The notes below the pieces were generated by a model. The model did not search any database and was not told where the DNA came from. It saw only the letters and a program-made list of their open reading frames with translations. From an uncultured Muribaculaceae bacterium (GTDB taxonomy: Bacteria > Bacteroidota > Bacteroidia > Bacteroidales > Muribaculaceae): 59,688 bases of DNA. The DNA is taken from the NCBI GenBank assembly GCA_934675575.1, contig CAKUQQ010000013.1, forward strand, positions 1 through 59,688. The letters run 5' to 3'. A program made the position numbers and the translations under genes. Positions 30,013 to 38,088 of this stretch are shown piece by piece (positions within the stretch are counted from its first letter, which is position 1; every line of letters begins with the position of its first letter).

Positions 30013-31527
30013 ATGATTTTCTCTAATATATTAATTTATTTTGTGATAGTGCCACTCCTCACGTTTGGAGGGTTAGCCTTGTGCAGCAACAAAGGCATTA
30101 AGGCAATCAGAGCCGTTGCACTGACAGGTGCCACAGTGCTAATGGCACTGGCAATAGCTCTGGTGGTGATGTTCTTGCAAGCCCGTGCGGCTGGAGATAC
30201 TTCAGAAATGCTCTTGCAGAGCAAGGTTATGTGGTATGCTCCATTCAACATAGAATTGGCTCTTGGAGTTGACGGAGTGTCGGTGGTGATGCTTCTGCTC
30301 TCGGCCTTCATTGTTCTGGCAGGCGTGTTTGCCTCATGGAAGATTGACCCGCTGCCAAAACAGTTCTTCCTTTGGTTCTTCTTGCTTTCGACCGGTGTGT
30401 TCGGTTTCTTCATCTCGATTGACTTGTTCACCATGTTCATGTTCTATGAGGTGGCTCTCATTCCAATGTATTTGTTGATTGGTGTGTGGGGCAGCGGCAA
30501 CAAGAACTATTCGGCCATGAAGCTCACACTCATGCTTATGGGTGGCTCGGCATTTCTCATGCTTGGCATCATTGGCATCTACTTCCACTCGGCCGCCGAT
30601 GGAAACTTGACCATGAATATTCTGGAGATTGCTAAAAACAATGCAATTCCCCCCACTTGGCAATATTATTTGTTCCCACTGACATTCGTGGGCTTCGGTG
30701 TGCTTGGCGCAATGTTCCCATTCCACACATGGTCGCCCGACGGTCACGCTTCAGCCCCAACGGCAGTGTCGATGCTTCACGCTGGCGTGCTCATGAAGCT
30801 TGGTGGTTATGGTTGCTTCAGAATTTCGATTTGCCTCATGCCATTTGCAGCCAACGAGCTTGCATGGGTGTTCCTCACGCTCACTGGCATAAGCATAGTG
30901 TATGGCGCATTCAGCGCATGTGTGCAAACCGACCTCAAATACATCAACGCCTACAGTTCCGTTAGCCACTGCGGCATGGTGCTGTTTGCAATCTTGATGT
31001 TCAACACCACTGCAATGACAGGTGCCGTGCTTCAAATGTTGTCGCACGGATTGATGACAGCCTTGTTCTTTGCGTTGATTGGTATGATTTATGGCCGCAC
31101 CCATACACGCGACATTCGCGACATGGGCGGCATGATGCACATTATGCCTTATCTGGGCGTGGGCTATGTGATAGCCGGTTTGGCATCGCTTGGTTTGCCT
31201 GGCTTGAGCGGATTTGTGGCAGAGATGACAATATTCGTTGGCTCGTTTATGCACAACGACATCTTCCACCGTGTGCTCACAATCATGGCCACAACGTCTA
31301 TCGTTATCACGGCAGTGTATATACTGCGTGTGGTGGGCAAGTTGCTCTTTGGCGAGGTGCAAAACGAGGCACATCGCAAGCTCACCGACGCCACATGGTT
31401 TGAGCGTGTGTCAACCGTGATACTGATGGCAGGAGTGTTTGCAATCGGTTGCTACCCCAACTTCTTCGTTAACATAATAAGCAGCAGTTTTGAGCCTGTG
31501 GTCAACGTGTTGTCGGGATTAATGTAA
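30013..31527 (+). CDS. nuoM: NADH-quinone oxidoreductase subunit M
   Basis: The second antiporter-like subunit, 504 residues, 14 helices. MFMFYEVALIPMYLLIGVWG carries the key Glu and PFHTWSPDGHASAPTAVSML the signature loop. SVSHCGMVL and GFVAEMTIFVGSF are also typical. It follows nuoL by 29 bp and is on the same transcript. Confidence 0.95.
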   Translation: MIFSNILIYFVIVPLLTFGGLALCSNKGIKAIRAVALTGATVLMALAIALVVMFLQARAAGDTSEMLLQSKVMWYAPFNIELALGVDGVSVVMLLLSAFIVLAGVFASWKIDPLPKQFFLWFFLLSTGVFGFFISIDLFTMFMFYEVALIPMYLLIGVWGSGNKNYSAMKLTLMLMGGSAFLMLGIIGIYFHSAADGNLTMNILEIAKNNAIPPTWQYYLFPLTFVGFGVLGAMFPFHTWSPDGHASAPTAVSMLHAGVLMKLGGYGCFRISICLMPFAANELAWVFLTLTGISIVYGAFSACVQTDLKYINAYSSVSHCGMVLFAILMFNTTAMTGAVLQMLSHGLMTALFFALIGMIYGRTHTRDIRDMGGMMHIMPYLGVGYVIAGLASLGLPGLSGFVAEMTIFVGSFMHNDIFHRVLTIMATTSIVITAVYILRVVGKLLFGEVQNEAHRKLTDATWFERVSTVILMAGVFAIGCYPNFFVNIISSSFEPVVNVLSGLM

Positions 31528-31564
31528 AAACAAGTGTAGAATTCTTAATCAGAAAAATAAAGAA

Positions 31565-33025
31565 ATGGATTATTCTCAGTTCTTAATGATGCCGCAAGAA
31601 ATAGGGCTGTTGCTTGTGTTCTTGTTAGTATTTCTCTATGACACATTTTTGCCAAAAAAATGTCAGACATTCTTACCGACATTCACCACAGTGCTTTTTG
31701 CTCTGTTCACAATAGCCAGCTTCGTGCCTTGTGAGATGGGTGTGGCTTTTGGCGGAATGTTTGAATCAAGTTCTGCAACTTGGGCCATGAAGTCGATTTT
31801 GAACATAGGCGTGTTCCTGGTGTTTCTTCAGGCTATAAAGTGGACCAACAGCGATTTCGTGAGCATGCGCCGCGGCGAATTCTACGAACTCATATTACTC
31901 ACCCTGTTTGGCATGTATCTGATGATTTCAGGCCGTCACTTCCTTGTGTTTGTGATAGGACTTGAAACAGCGTCACTGCCCATGGCTACACTTGTGGCAT
32001 TTGAAAAACGCTACTATGAGTCGCATGAGGCTGCTGCCAAATATGTGATGACTGCCTTGTTCTCGTCGGCAGTGTTGCTGCTCGGCCTATCGTTTGTGTA
32101 TGGCTTGACTGGCTCGCTCTATTTCAAGAACATTGCATATAGCCTTGTTGGCAACCATTCGGCTCTGCTCATCACAGCAATAGCGTTTGTGATAGCCGGA
32201 GTGGGCTTCAAGTTGTCGCTCGTGCCATTTCACTTGTGGACGGCCGACGTGTATGAGGGTGCCCCCACATCGGTAACAAGCTATTTGTCGGTAATATCAA
32301 AGGGCTCTGCCGCATTTGCGTTCCTTGTGATTTTGGCGCAGGTGTTTGGCTCGGCCTACAGTGAAGTTTGGGAGTGGATGCTCTATGCAGTGATTGTGCT
32401 CACAATCACCATTGGCAACTTGTTTGCCATTCGCCAACGCAACCTCAAACGCTTCCTTGCATTCTCGTCAATCTCACAGGCCGGCTACATAATGCTTGGC
32501 ATTATAGCTGCCAACACTGTGGGCATGGCGTCGATGATGTTCTACATCTTGGTGTATATCTTCTCTAACCTTGCAGCCTTTGGCGTGATTGCTGCCATTG
32601 AGCGCAAGACAGGCAAGGTAACTACCGATGACTATAATGGTCTCTTCAAGACAAACCCGTGGCTGTCGTTCACTATGATGCTTGCCATGTTCTCGCTTGG
32701 TGGAATTCCACCATTTGCAGGATTCTTCAGCAAGTTCTTCATCTTTGTAGGAGCTTGCCATCAGGGAAGCGTGGCAATCTATGTGCTTGTGCTCATAGCA
32801 TTGATTAACACAATCATTTCGCTTTACTACTATCTGCTCGTGGTGAAGGCTATGTTTGTGCGTCAAGACGAGTGCGTGATACCGTCGTTCAAGAGTGCGT
32901 TCAGCGAGCGTCTTGGCATGGTGATTTGCACGCTTGGCATCATCTTCATCGGTCTTGCAAGCTGCATCTATGGTTACTTGTCGGCCGTATCGACAGAGAG
33001 CGTGGGGCTGTTTGCCATGATTTGA
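31565..33025 (+). CDS. nuoN: NADH-quinone oxidoreductase subunit N
   Basis: The third antiporter-like subunit, 486 residues. FVIGLETASLPMATLVAFEK is the helix-5 region with the key Glu. FKLSLVPFHLWTADVYEGAP carries the helix-7 lysine and the signature loop, and FSSISQAGYIMLGI follows. It is the last gene of the respiratory block and is followed by a perfect 10-bp terminator hairpin. Confidence 0.95.
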   Translation: MDYSQFLMMPQEIGLLLVFLLVFLYDTFLPKKCQTFLPTFTTVLFALFTIASFVPCEMGVAFGGMFESSSATWAMKSILNIGVFLVFLQAIKWTNSDFVSMRRGEFYELILLTLFGMYLMISGRHFLVFVIGLETASLPMATLVAFEKRYYESHEAAAKYVMTALFSSAVLLLGLSFVYGLTGSLYFKNIAYSLVGNHSALLITAIAFVIAGVGFKLSLVPFHLWTADVYEGAPTSVTSYLSVISKGSAAFAFLVILAQVFGSAYSEVWEWMLYAVIVLTITIGNLFAIRQRNLKRFLAFSSISQAGYIMLGIIAANTVGMASMMFYILVYIFSNLAAFGVIAAIERKTGKVTTDDYNGLFKTNPWLSFTMMLAMFSLGGIPPFAGFFSKFFIFVGACHQGSVAIYVLVLIALINTIISLYYYLLVVKAMFVRQDECVIPSFKSAFSERLGMVICTLGIIFIGLASCIYGYLSAVSTESVGLFAMI

Positions 33026-33062
33026 CAATATGAAATGACACTTTAGTGATATGGAAAAATGG

Positions 33063-33104
33063 GGGAGATGTGAAGCATGCAAATGACACATCTCCCTTGT
33101 TTTT
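33063..33104 (+). terminator. intrinsic terminator after nuoN
   Basis: GGGAGATGTG (33063-33072) pairs perfectly with CACATCTCCC (33087-33096) around a 14-nt loop and is followed by TTGTTTTT. It closes the nuo-atp-nuo block 37 bp past the nuoN stop. Confidence 0.85.
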
Positions 33105-33165
33105 CAGAACCACTGGTTGGCATTGGTTATGATGACAACAAAATTTCAAGATAGGATATAAAAAT

Positions 33166-34071
33166 ATGAAACTCAAATTGAACTTAAAGGTTAAGCTTCT
33201 GCTGGCCACGCTTGCTGTGACTGCCGCGGCGCAGGCGCAAAATGTGACCATCAGCCCAAGTAAGGTGCTTGTTGACACTACGCATGAGGCAGCTTTTTTC
33301 CCGACATTGAGCCCCGATGGCACGAAGTTGCTTTACTCCACCACCGATGCTATGGTGCTGCGCATGATGGACTTGAAAACGCGCCAGGTGTATAGGGTGA
33401 GCAGTGAGTGGGGCTCCGGATTTGATGCCAAATTTGGTCCTGACGGCAAAATCTATTACGTGGCTATGCAGCGACGTGGCAACAACTTGATTTACCGCAC
33501 AGGCAAGAGCTTTGAGATTGGCGTGGGGCGCACTTGCACTGTGGTGAAACCGCAGCATGGTGCTGTGCGTGTGCTCACTGCCACCGACGGAATTGCCGTG
33601 GTTGGCGAAAAGCGAAGCTACAAGAGCAAGCGTAATGTGGGGACTTTCGTCTGGACCGAGGGCGACAATCTGATGTTGTCGGAAAACGGAAAAGTTCGGG
33701 CAATGCAGCCAGTGGCTGAGAGTTCGGGCTATTTGTGGGCCTCATTGAGCCCCGATGGCACGAAGATTGTGTTTAACGCAGCCCGGCGTGGCACATTTGT
33801 GGTTGACCTGACTGGCCGAGTGATTGCACATTTAGATTACTATCTGATGCCGTGCTGGTTTAACAACGACTATATAGTGGCACAGAACAGTGGGCTCGGA
33901 AGCTACCACAAGGCTGGCTCGCAGATATTTCTTGTGAAGGCCGACGGAACGTTCAGCCAGGGTATCACCGACCCGGCCGAGGGCGCAATTCAGCCCATGG
34001 TGGTAGGTGACAAAGTGGTTTATACAAACATTGAAGGCGTTGTGAGGGAAATAAAAGTGGAGGTGAAATGA
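33166..34071 (+). CDS. secreted PD40/TolB-type beta-propeller protein
   Basis: A 301-residue exported protein with a signal peptide ending near AAAQAQN. The mature part shows WD40-like/PD40 repeats of the TolB type, clearest as PTLSPDGTKLLYST and ASLSPDGTKIVFNA, with weaker blades in between (KFGPDGKIYYVAM). It probably forms an incomplete or small propeller that binds a protein or a wall component in the periplasm. Its stop overlaps the start of the amidase gene by ATGA, which implies a joint function with that enzyme; what it binds is unknown. Confidence 0.75.
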   Translation: MKLKLNLKVKLLLATLAVTAAAQAQNVTISPSKVLVDTTHEAAFFPTLSPDGTKLLYSTTDAMVLRMMDLKTRQVYRVSSEWGSGFDAKFGPDGKIYYVAMQRRGNNLIYRTGKSFEIGVGRTCTVVKPQHGAVRVLTATDGIAVVGEKRSYKSKRNVGTFVWTEGDNLMLSENGKVRAMQPVAESSGYLWASLSPDGTKIVFNAARRGTFVVDLTGRVIAHLDYYLMPCWFNNDYIVAQNSGLGSYHKAGSQIFLVKADGTFSQGITDPAEGAIQPMVVGDKVVYTNIEGVVREIKVEVK

Positions 34072-35114
34072 TGAATACAAAAAAATATGGTTGGCACAAA
34101 GTGGCAGGTGTGGCTCTTGTGTGCCTTGCGCTGGCAGTGCCGTCAGCAGCGATTGCACGTGAAGTGCCGAGGGTCTTTGTCAATCCTGGTCATGGTGGCC
34201 ACGACAGCGATGACCGAAACAACGTGGTGCTTAACTATGCACCAGGTGACACGGCTGGCTATTGGGAGTCGAACTCCAACTTGTCGAAAGGCAATTCGCT
34301 TGTGTCGATTTTACGTAAAAAAGGATATGAAGTGGCCACATCGCGTGTGCAGAACTACACCAACGACGACCTCGACTTGTTTGAAATTGTGGCTTTGGCC
34401 GCCAATAGCGGCGCAGATTTGTTTCTTGCCATTCACAGCAATGCCACTGGCACAAAAAACAGAGTGAATTTTCCGTTGGCACTATATCGTGGCTGGACCG
34501 ACAAGCCCGCTGCCGAAGGTTCGCTTGATTTTGCCAAGGCCATAGAGAAACACCTGTATGGCAACAAGACCACGGAGTGGTCGCATAAGGCAAATATGTC
34601 GGGCGACTGGTCGTTTTACACTAATTGGGGCTATAAAGTGGGACTTGGTGTGCTTCGCTTCAACAAGCTGCCAGGCATGCTGTCGGAAGGCTCGTTTCAC
34701 GACTATCTGCCCGAAACCTTGCGTTTGCTCAACAACGATTTCTGCTGGCTTGAGGCGTGGAACTTGTCGCTTGGCATTGATGACTATTTTGGCCGCGCAG
34801 GCAAGTATGGCATGGGTGCAGTGGCCGGCAATGTGCGATATGCTGACCGTGAGCGTGCCGACCAGAGCATAAAGCTCTTTGGCAATGACAAGCGCATGCC
34901 GGTGAATAATGCCACGGTGGAGCTGTGCAGCAAGGACGGCAAGGTGATGGAAACCACCAAGACCGACGACAAAGAGAATGGAATTTTTGTGTTCAAAAAT
35001 GTGAAACCGGGCACGTATTTGCTTAAAGCGAGTGCCGGTGATGGCAGCGCCGCAAAGTCGGCCGAAGTGACGATAAAGGCAAATCAGTCGTCATATTGCA
35101 ATTTCGACTTGTGA
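34068..35114 (+). CDS. secreted N-acetylmuramoyl-L-alanine amidase (Amidase_3)
   Basis: A 348-residue enzyme that cuts the amide bond between MurNAc and the stem peptide. It has a signal peptide (cleavage near AIARE). The catalytic set is complete: FVNPGHGGHDSDD (zinc His), YWESNSNLSKG (zinc Glu), LAIHSNATG (zinc His) and MLSEGSFHDYLPE (catalytic Glu). The last 75 residues (PVNNATVELCSKDGKV...VKPGTYLLKA) form a carboxypeptidase-regulatory-like beta-sandwich. The start overlaps the upstream propeller gene by four bases, and a strong bidirectional terminator follows. It fits wall turnover or salvage together with the mur locus downstream. Confidence 0.88.
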   Translation: MMNTKKYGWHKVAGVALVCLALAVPSAAIAREVPRVFVNPGHGGHDSDDRNNVVLNYAPGDTAGYWESNSNLSKGNSLVSILRKKGYEVATSRVQNYTNDDLDLFEIVALAANSGADLFLAIHSNATGTKNRVNFPLALYRGWTDKPAAEGSLDFAKAIEKHLYGNKTTEWSHKANMSGDWSFYTNWGYKVGLGVLRFNKLPGMLSEGSFHDYLPETLRLLNNDFCWLEAWNLSLGIDDYFGRAGKYGMGAVAGNVRYADRERADQSIKLFGNDKRMPVNNATVELCSKDGKVMETTKTDDKENGIFVFKNVKPGTYLLKASAGDGSAAKSAEVTIKANQSSYCNFDL

Positions 35115-35139
35115 TTGCCACAGACGGCATAACGATAGC

Positions 35140-35185
35140 AAAATTGCCCCAAAGGTTAAGCTAAAAACCTTTGGGGCAATTTTTT
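35140..35185. terminator. bidirectional terminator between convergent genes
   Basis: AAAATTGCCCCAAAGGTT (35140-35157) pairs perfectly over 18 bp with 35166-35183 around an 8-nt loop, with T-runs on both strands. It serves the amidase gene on plus and the MetE-like gene on minus. Confidence 0.9.
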
Positions 35186-35234
35186 CCAGAAATATTTGGC
35201 TGCGAGTAGTGTTGCTGCTAGTGTGGAAGGGAAA

Positions 35235-36365
35235 TTAGGGGGTGGTGCCCCAGACTTCGGCGGCGATGTCGGTGACGAGGTCAATTTTTGCCCATTGCTC
35301 TTCCTCGGTGAGCTTGTTGCCTATCTCACATGAGGCGAAACCGCACTGCGGACTGAGGTAGAGACGGTCAAGTGGAATGTATTTCTCGGCTTCAAAAATG
35401 CGGTCGATTATTTTGTTGCGGTCTTCAAGAACTGGTGACTTGGTGGTTATTAGTCCGAGAACCACTTTTTTATCAGGACTCACATATTTTAGTGGCTCAA
35501 AACTGCCTGAACGCTCGTCGTCATACTCCAGATAGTAGGCGTTGACGTTTTCTTGCGCGAACAGATAGGGAGCAACTGGGTCGTAAGCTCCTTTTGAGGC
35601 GTAGCACGAGTGATAGTTGCCGCGGCACACGTGGGTGTTGATTACAAGTCCGTCGGGCTTGCCGGCTATGGCGAGATTGTTGACTGATAGATATTGCAGT
35701 GCCAGATGGGCCAATGTGAAACCCTTGCCAGCCATCGAGACCCAAAAGTCGCTGTCAACAATCATGCCCCAAGTGCAGTCGTCGAGCTGCACGGTGCGAC
35801 ACCCTGCCGCGTAGATTTGCTTGAAAAATGATTGGTAGGCCTTGGCTATGTCGTGAATCAGCTCTTGTGTGTCGGGGTAGAAATGCCGTGTGTTGAGCGC
35901 GTTGTCGCCTCTGAACAGCTCTGCAAGAAACTGCGCCGGGGCTGGAATAGTCTGTTTTGCGATTATACCGTCTTCCTCAAACTTCTTGACGAATTTGTAG
36001 TCTTGGATGAAAGGGTGATTTTTGCACGATATTTTTCCGGTGAGCCGCAGTGAGCCTTTGGTGGTTTCCTCTCCATGAAACTTGTAGCCGTGGTCAAGCT
36101 CTATGTGTTCCACACCGTCGAATCCCCACAAGAAATCGAGATGCCAGTAGCTGCGGCGGAACTCGCCGTCGGTGATGTCGTGCAGGCCATGGGCTTTTTG
36201 CTTTTTTATCAGGTCGGTGATAAGCCGGTCTTCAACTGCGCGCAAATCTGTGCACGAGATTTCTCCATTGGCAAACTGCGCTCTTGCCGCTTTAAGCTCT
36301 GCCGGACGCAGGAAGCTGCCCACGACATCGGCACGAAATGGAGCATGTAGTGTTTCTTTGCTCAT
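35235..36365 (-). CDS. MetE C-terminal-like methyltransferase family protein
   Basis: A 376-residue protein of the cobalamin-independent methionine synthase / UROD-like fold, similar to the single-domain YxjG/YxjH group rather than full-length MetE (about 750 residues). It begins RADVVGSFLRPAELKAAR. Zinc ligands are visible as NTHVCRGNYHS (His and Cys, near residue 245) and SPQCGFASCE (Cys, near 341). QLDDCTWG lies in the substrate barrel. Such proteins move a methyl group to a thiol such as homocysteine; the methyl donor is not known for this group. It is transcribed away from an Lrp/AsnC regulator, and its promoter is well defined. Confidence 0.82.
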   Translation of the reverse strand: MSKETLHAPFRADVVGSFLRPAELKAARAQFANGEISCTDLRAVEDRLITDLIKKQKAHGLHDITDGEFRRSYWHLDFLWGFDGVEHIELDHGYKFHGEETTKGSLRLTGKISCKNHPFIQDYKFVKKFEEDGIIAKQTIPAPAQFLAELFRGDNALNTRHFYPDTQELIHDIAKAYQSFFKQIYAAGCRTVQLDDCTWGMIVDSDFWVSMAGKGFTLAHLALQYLSVNNLAIAGKPDGLVINTHVCRGNYHSCYASKGAYDPVAPYLFAQENVNAYYLEYDDERSGSFEPLKYVSPDKKVVLGLITTKSPVLEDRNKIIDRIFEAEKYIPLDRLYLSPQCGFASCEIGNKLTEEEQWAKIDLVTDIAAEVWGTTP

Positions 36366-36406
36366 ACTGTTCTTCTTTTTTGCTTTTTTATAACCCTATT
36401 GTGCCA

Positions 36407-36438
36407 CAAAGGTAGGCTATGAGTGAATGTCAGCCAAA
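36407..36438 (-). promoter_or_regulatory. promoter of the MetE-like gene
   Basis: On the minus strand TTTG (36438-36435), 20 bp, TACCTTTG (36414-36407). The start of transcription near 36402 leaves a leader of about 35 nt to the ATG at 36365. Confidence 0.7.
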
Positions 36439-36492
36439 AGTTCTCTTAAATTCAGAAATATATCCTATTTTTGTGGCAAATATTGCTGTTTT

Positions 36493-36509
36493 GTAGAATA
36501 ATATTCTAC
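36493..36509. promoter_or_regulatory. 17-bp perfect palindrome, candidate Lrp/AsnC operator
   Basis: GTAGAATA-A-TATTCTAC is a perfect inverted repeat in the region between the divergent MetE-like gene and the Lrp/AsnC gene. Size, symmetry and A/T-rich centre fit an operator of the adjacent regulator. A TATTTTTG element (36466-36473) lies nearby on the plus strand. Confidence 0.5.
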
Positions 36510-36559
36510 TATATCGGCTGTTAAATGGAAATATATAATGCTAAACAAACATCTGGAAA

Positions 36560-37042
36560 ATGACAAATATGGAAAACTTAGATGAAACAGACTTAAAGAT
36601 TTTGCGTCTTTTGCAGCAAAACTCACGGCTCACTGTGAAAGAGGTGGCAGCCAAGGTAAACCTGTCGCCAACACCGGTTTTTGAACGCCAGAAGCGTCTG
36701 GAGCGCGAAGGGGTCATTTCCGGGTATTCGGCAGTGGTTGATTATCATAAACTTGGATACAATGTGATTGTGCTGTGTAACATAAGGCTCAAGCAGCACA
36801 CGCACGACCTGATTCAGGAATTTATGGACACGGTGCAACGACTTGAGCAGGTGACGGAATGCTACAACACTACAGGTGACTATGACTTTCAGATAAAAGT
36901 GTATGCGCACGACATGAAAGATTACCAAGACTTTATGCTCAACACGCTCGGCAACATAGACTGCATAGGAAGTTTGCACAGCATAATAGTGATAGGCGAA
37001 ATAAAGAACACGCACAGCGTGCCGGTGACGGGTGTGAGTTGA
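36560..37042 (+). CDS. Lrp/AsnC family transcriptional regulator
   Basis: A 160-residue one-domain-plus-sensor regulator. The N-terminal HTH_AsnC region reads LDETDLKILRLLQQNSRLTV, followed by KEVAAKVNLSPTPVFERQKR. The C-terminal RAM domain (about residues 70-150) has GYNVIVLCNIRLKQHT and VTECYNTTGDYDFQIKV, and is expected to bind an amino acid or similar small ligand. A start at 36569 is equally possible. Divergent from the MetE-like gene, it probably controls that gene and itself through the palindrome between them. Whether it also reaches the mur locus 175 bp downstream is unknown. Confidence 0.9.
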   Translation: MTNMENLDETDLKILRLLQQNSRLTVKEVAAKVNLSPTPVFERQKRLEREGVISGYSAVVDYHKLGYNVIVLCNIRLKQHTHDLIQEFMDTVQRLEQVTECYNTTGDYDFQIKVYAHDMKDYQDFMLNTLGNIDCIGSLHSIIVIGEIKNTHSVPVTGVS

Positions 37043-37147
37043 CAATGCAATTGCTTTGCTGTTGTCGTGCCGCACGGAAAAATAGGTTAACAAATATTGT
37101 GCTGTGCTAAATTTGGTTTAATTGGGCGTTTTTTGCTATCTCGTGGC

Positions 37148-37177
37148 TTGCTGTTTTGATTTATGTAGGTAAATTTG
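37148..37177 (+). promoter_or_regulatory. promoter at the head of the mur locus
   Basis: TTG (37148-37150), 19 bp, TAAATTTG (37170-37177), giving a start near 37184 and a leader of about 35 nt before the kinase-like gene. A second TAAATTTG at 37108-37115 has no matching upstream box. Confidence 0.65.
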
Positions 37178-37217
37178 TGTTAATGAATCTTTCACAAGTG
37201 TTCTGTTAATAAAAATA

Positions 37218-38078
37218 ATGGCAAGAGAAAAGAATTATAAAATAATTGTAGATGGCAGGACTTCGCACACCGAGTGGTCGCTCGTTGACGGCACTAAGGT
37301 GGTGGAGCACGCAATGACACAGGGGTTGAACCCTTATTTTTTGACACGCCGGGAAATTAGCCATGTGATAAGGCTTGAGGTTCCGGCGGCATTTTTTAAG
37401 CGCAGATGGAAGCATGTGTGTTACTACGGCTCCGGTTGCTCAAGTGCAGAGAAGAAAAAACTGATGGAGGCTTCGCTCATAGCCCAGTTTAAAACACCCA
37501 CAAGCGTGCACAGCGACTTGGAGGGCACGGCACGCGGGCTGCTCAATCATGAGCCTGGGCTGGCGTGCATCTTGGGGTCGGGCTCAAACTCATGTTTCTA
37601 CGACGGAGAGAAGATAGTGAAAAACGTGCGCCCACTGGGGTTCATACTGGGTGACGAGGGCAGCGGCGCGCAGCTCGGCCGTCTGTTTTTGGGCGACTGC
37701 CTGAAGGGATTCGCTCCACAAGAGTTGTGTGAACAGTTTTTTGAGGAGTATAAGGTGACCGACGAGGCCATAATGGACTCGGTGTATAACAATCCGCGCG
37801 CAAGCAGCAACCTGAACCAATATGCCAAATTTCTGGCCGAGCACTTGGCTGATGACTATGTGAGAGAGCTTGTGACCAATGAAATGGCGCGCTTTTTTGA
37901 GCGAAACATACTGCAATATGACTACAAGTCATATCAGGTGTCGTTTGCCGGCAGTGTGGCATGCTCGTTCACCGAAGTGCTCATGGAGCTTGCAAGCCGT
38001 TATGGCGTGACGATAAAGAAAGTGGTTAGAAACGTAATGCCCGGCCTGATAGCCTATCATGCCGAGGAAGAAGAATAG
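37218..38078 (+). CDS. BadF/BadG-type sugar kinase paralogue with altered phosphate loop
   Basis: A 286-residue member of the BadF/BadG/BcrA ATPase fold (ASKHA), clearly homologous to the MurK gene at 56167. Shared blocks include EPGLACILGSGSNSCFYDGE and LGFILGDEGSGAQLG; the catalytic-Asp region VHSDLEGTARG is kept. The N-terminal phosphate-1 loop is changed: where MurK has DCGSTKIDW this protein reads DGRTSHTEW, with an arginine in place of the loop glycine. It may still be a kinase with other substrate needs, or a non-catalytic sensor. It lies 10 bp before a large amidase-like gene behind its own promoter. Its substrate is unknown; an amino sugar or anhydro-sugar is the natural guess. Confidence 0.82.
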   Translation: MAREKNYKIIVDGRTSHTEWSLVDGTKVVEHAMTQGLNPYFLTRREISHVIRLEVPAAFFKRRWKHVCYYGSGCSSAEKKKLMEASLIAQFKTPTSVHSDLEGTARGLLNHEPGLACILGSGSNSCFYDGEKIVKNVRPLGFILGDEGSGAQLGRLFLGDCLKGFAPQELCEQFFEEYKVTDEAIMDSVYNNPRASSNLNQYAKFLAEHLADDYVRELVTNEMARFFERNILQYDYKSYQVSFAGSVACSFTEVLMELASRYGVTIKKVVRNVMPGLIAYHAEEEE

Positions 38079-38088
38079 AAAAGTAATC

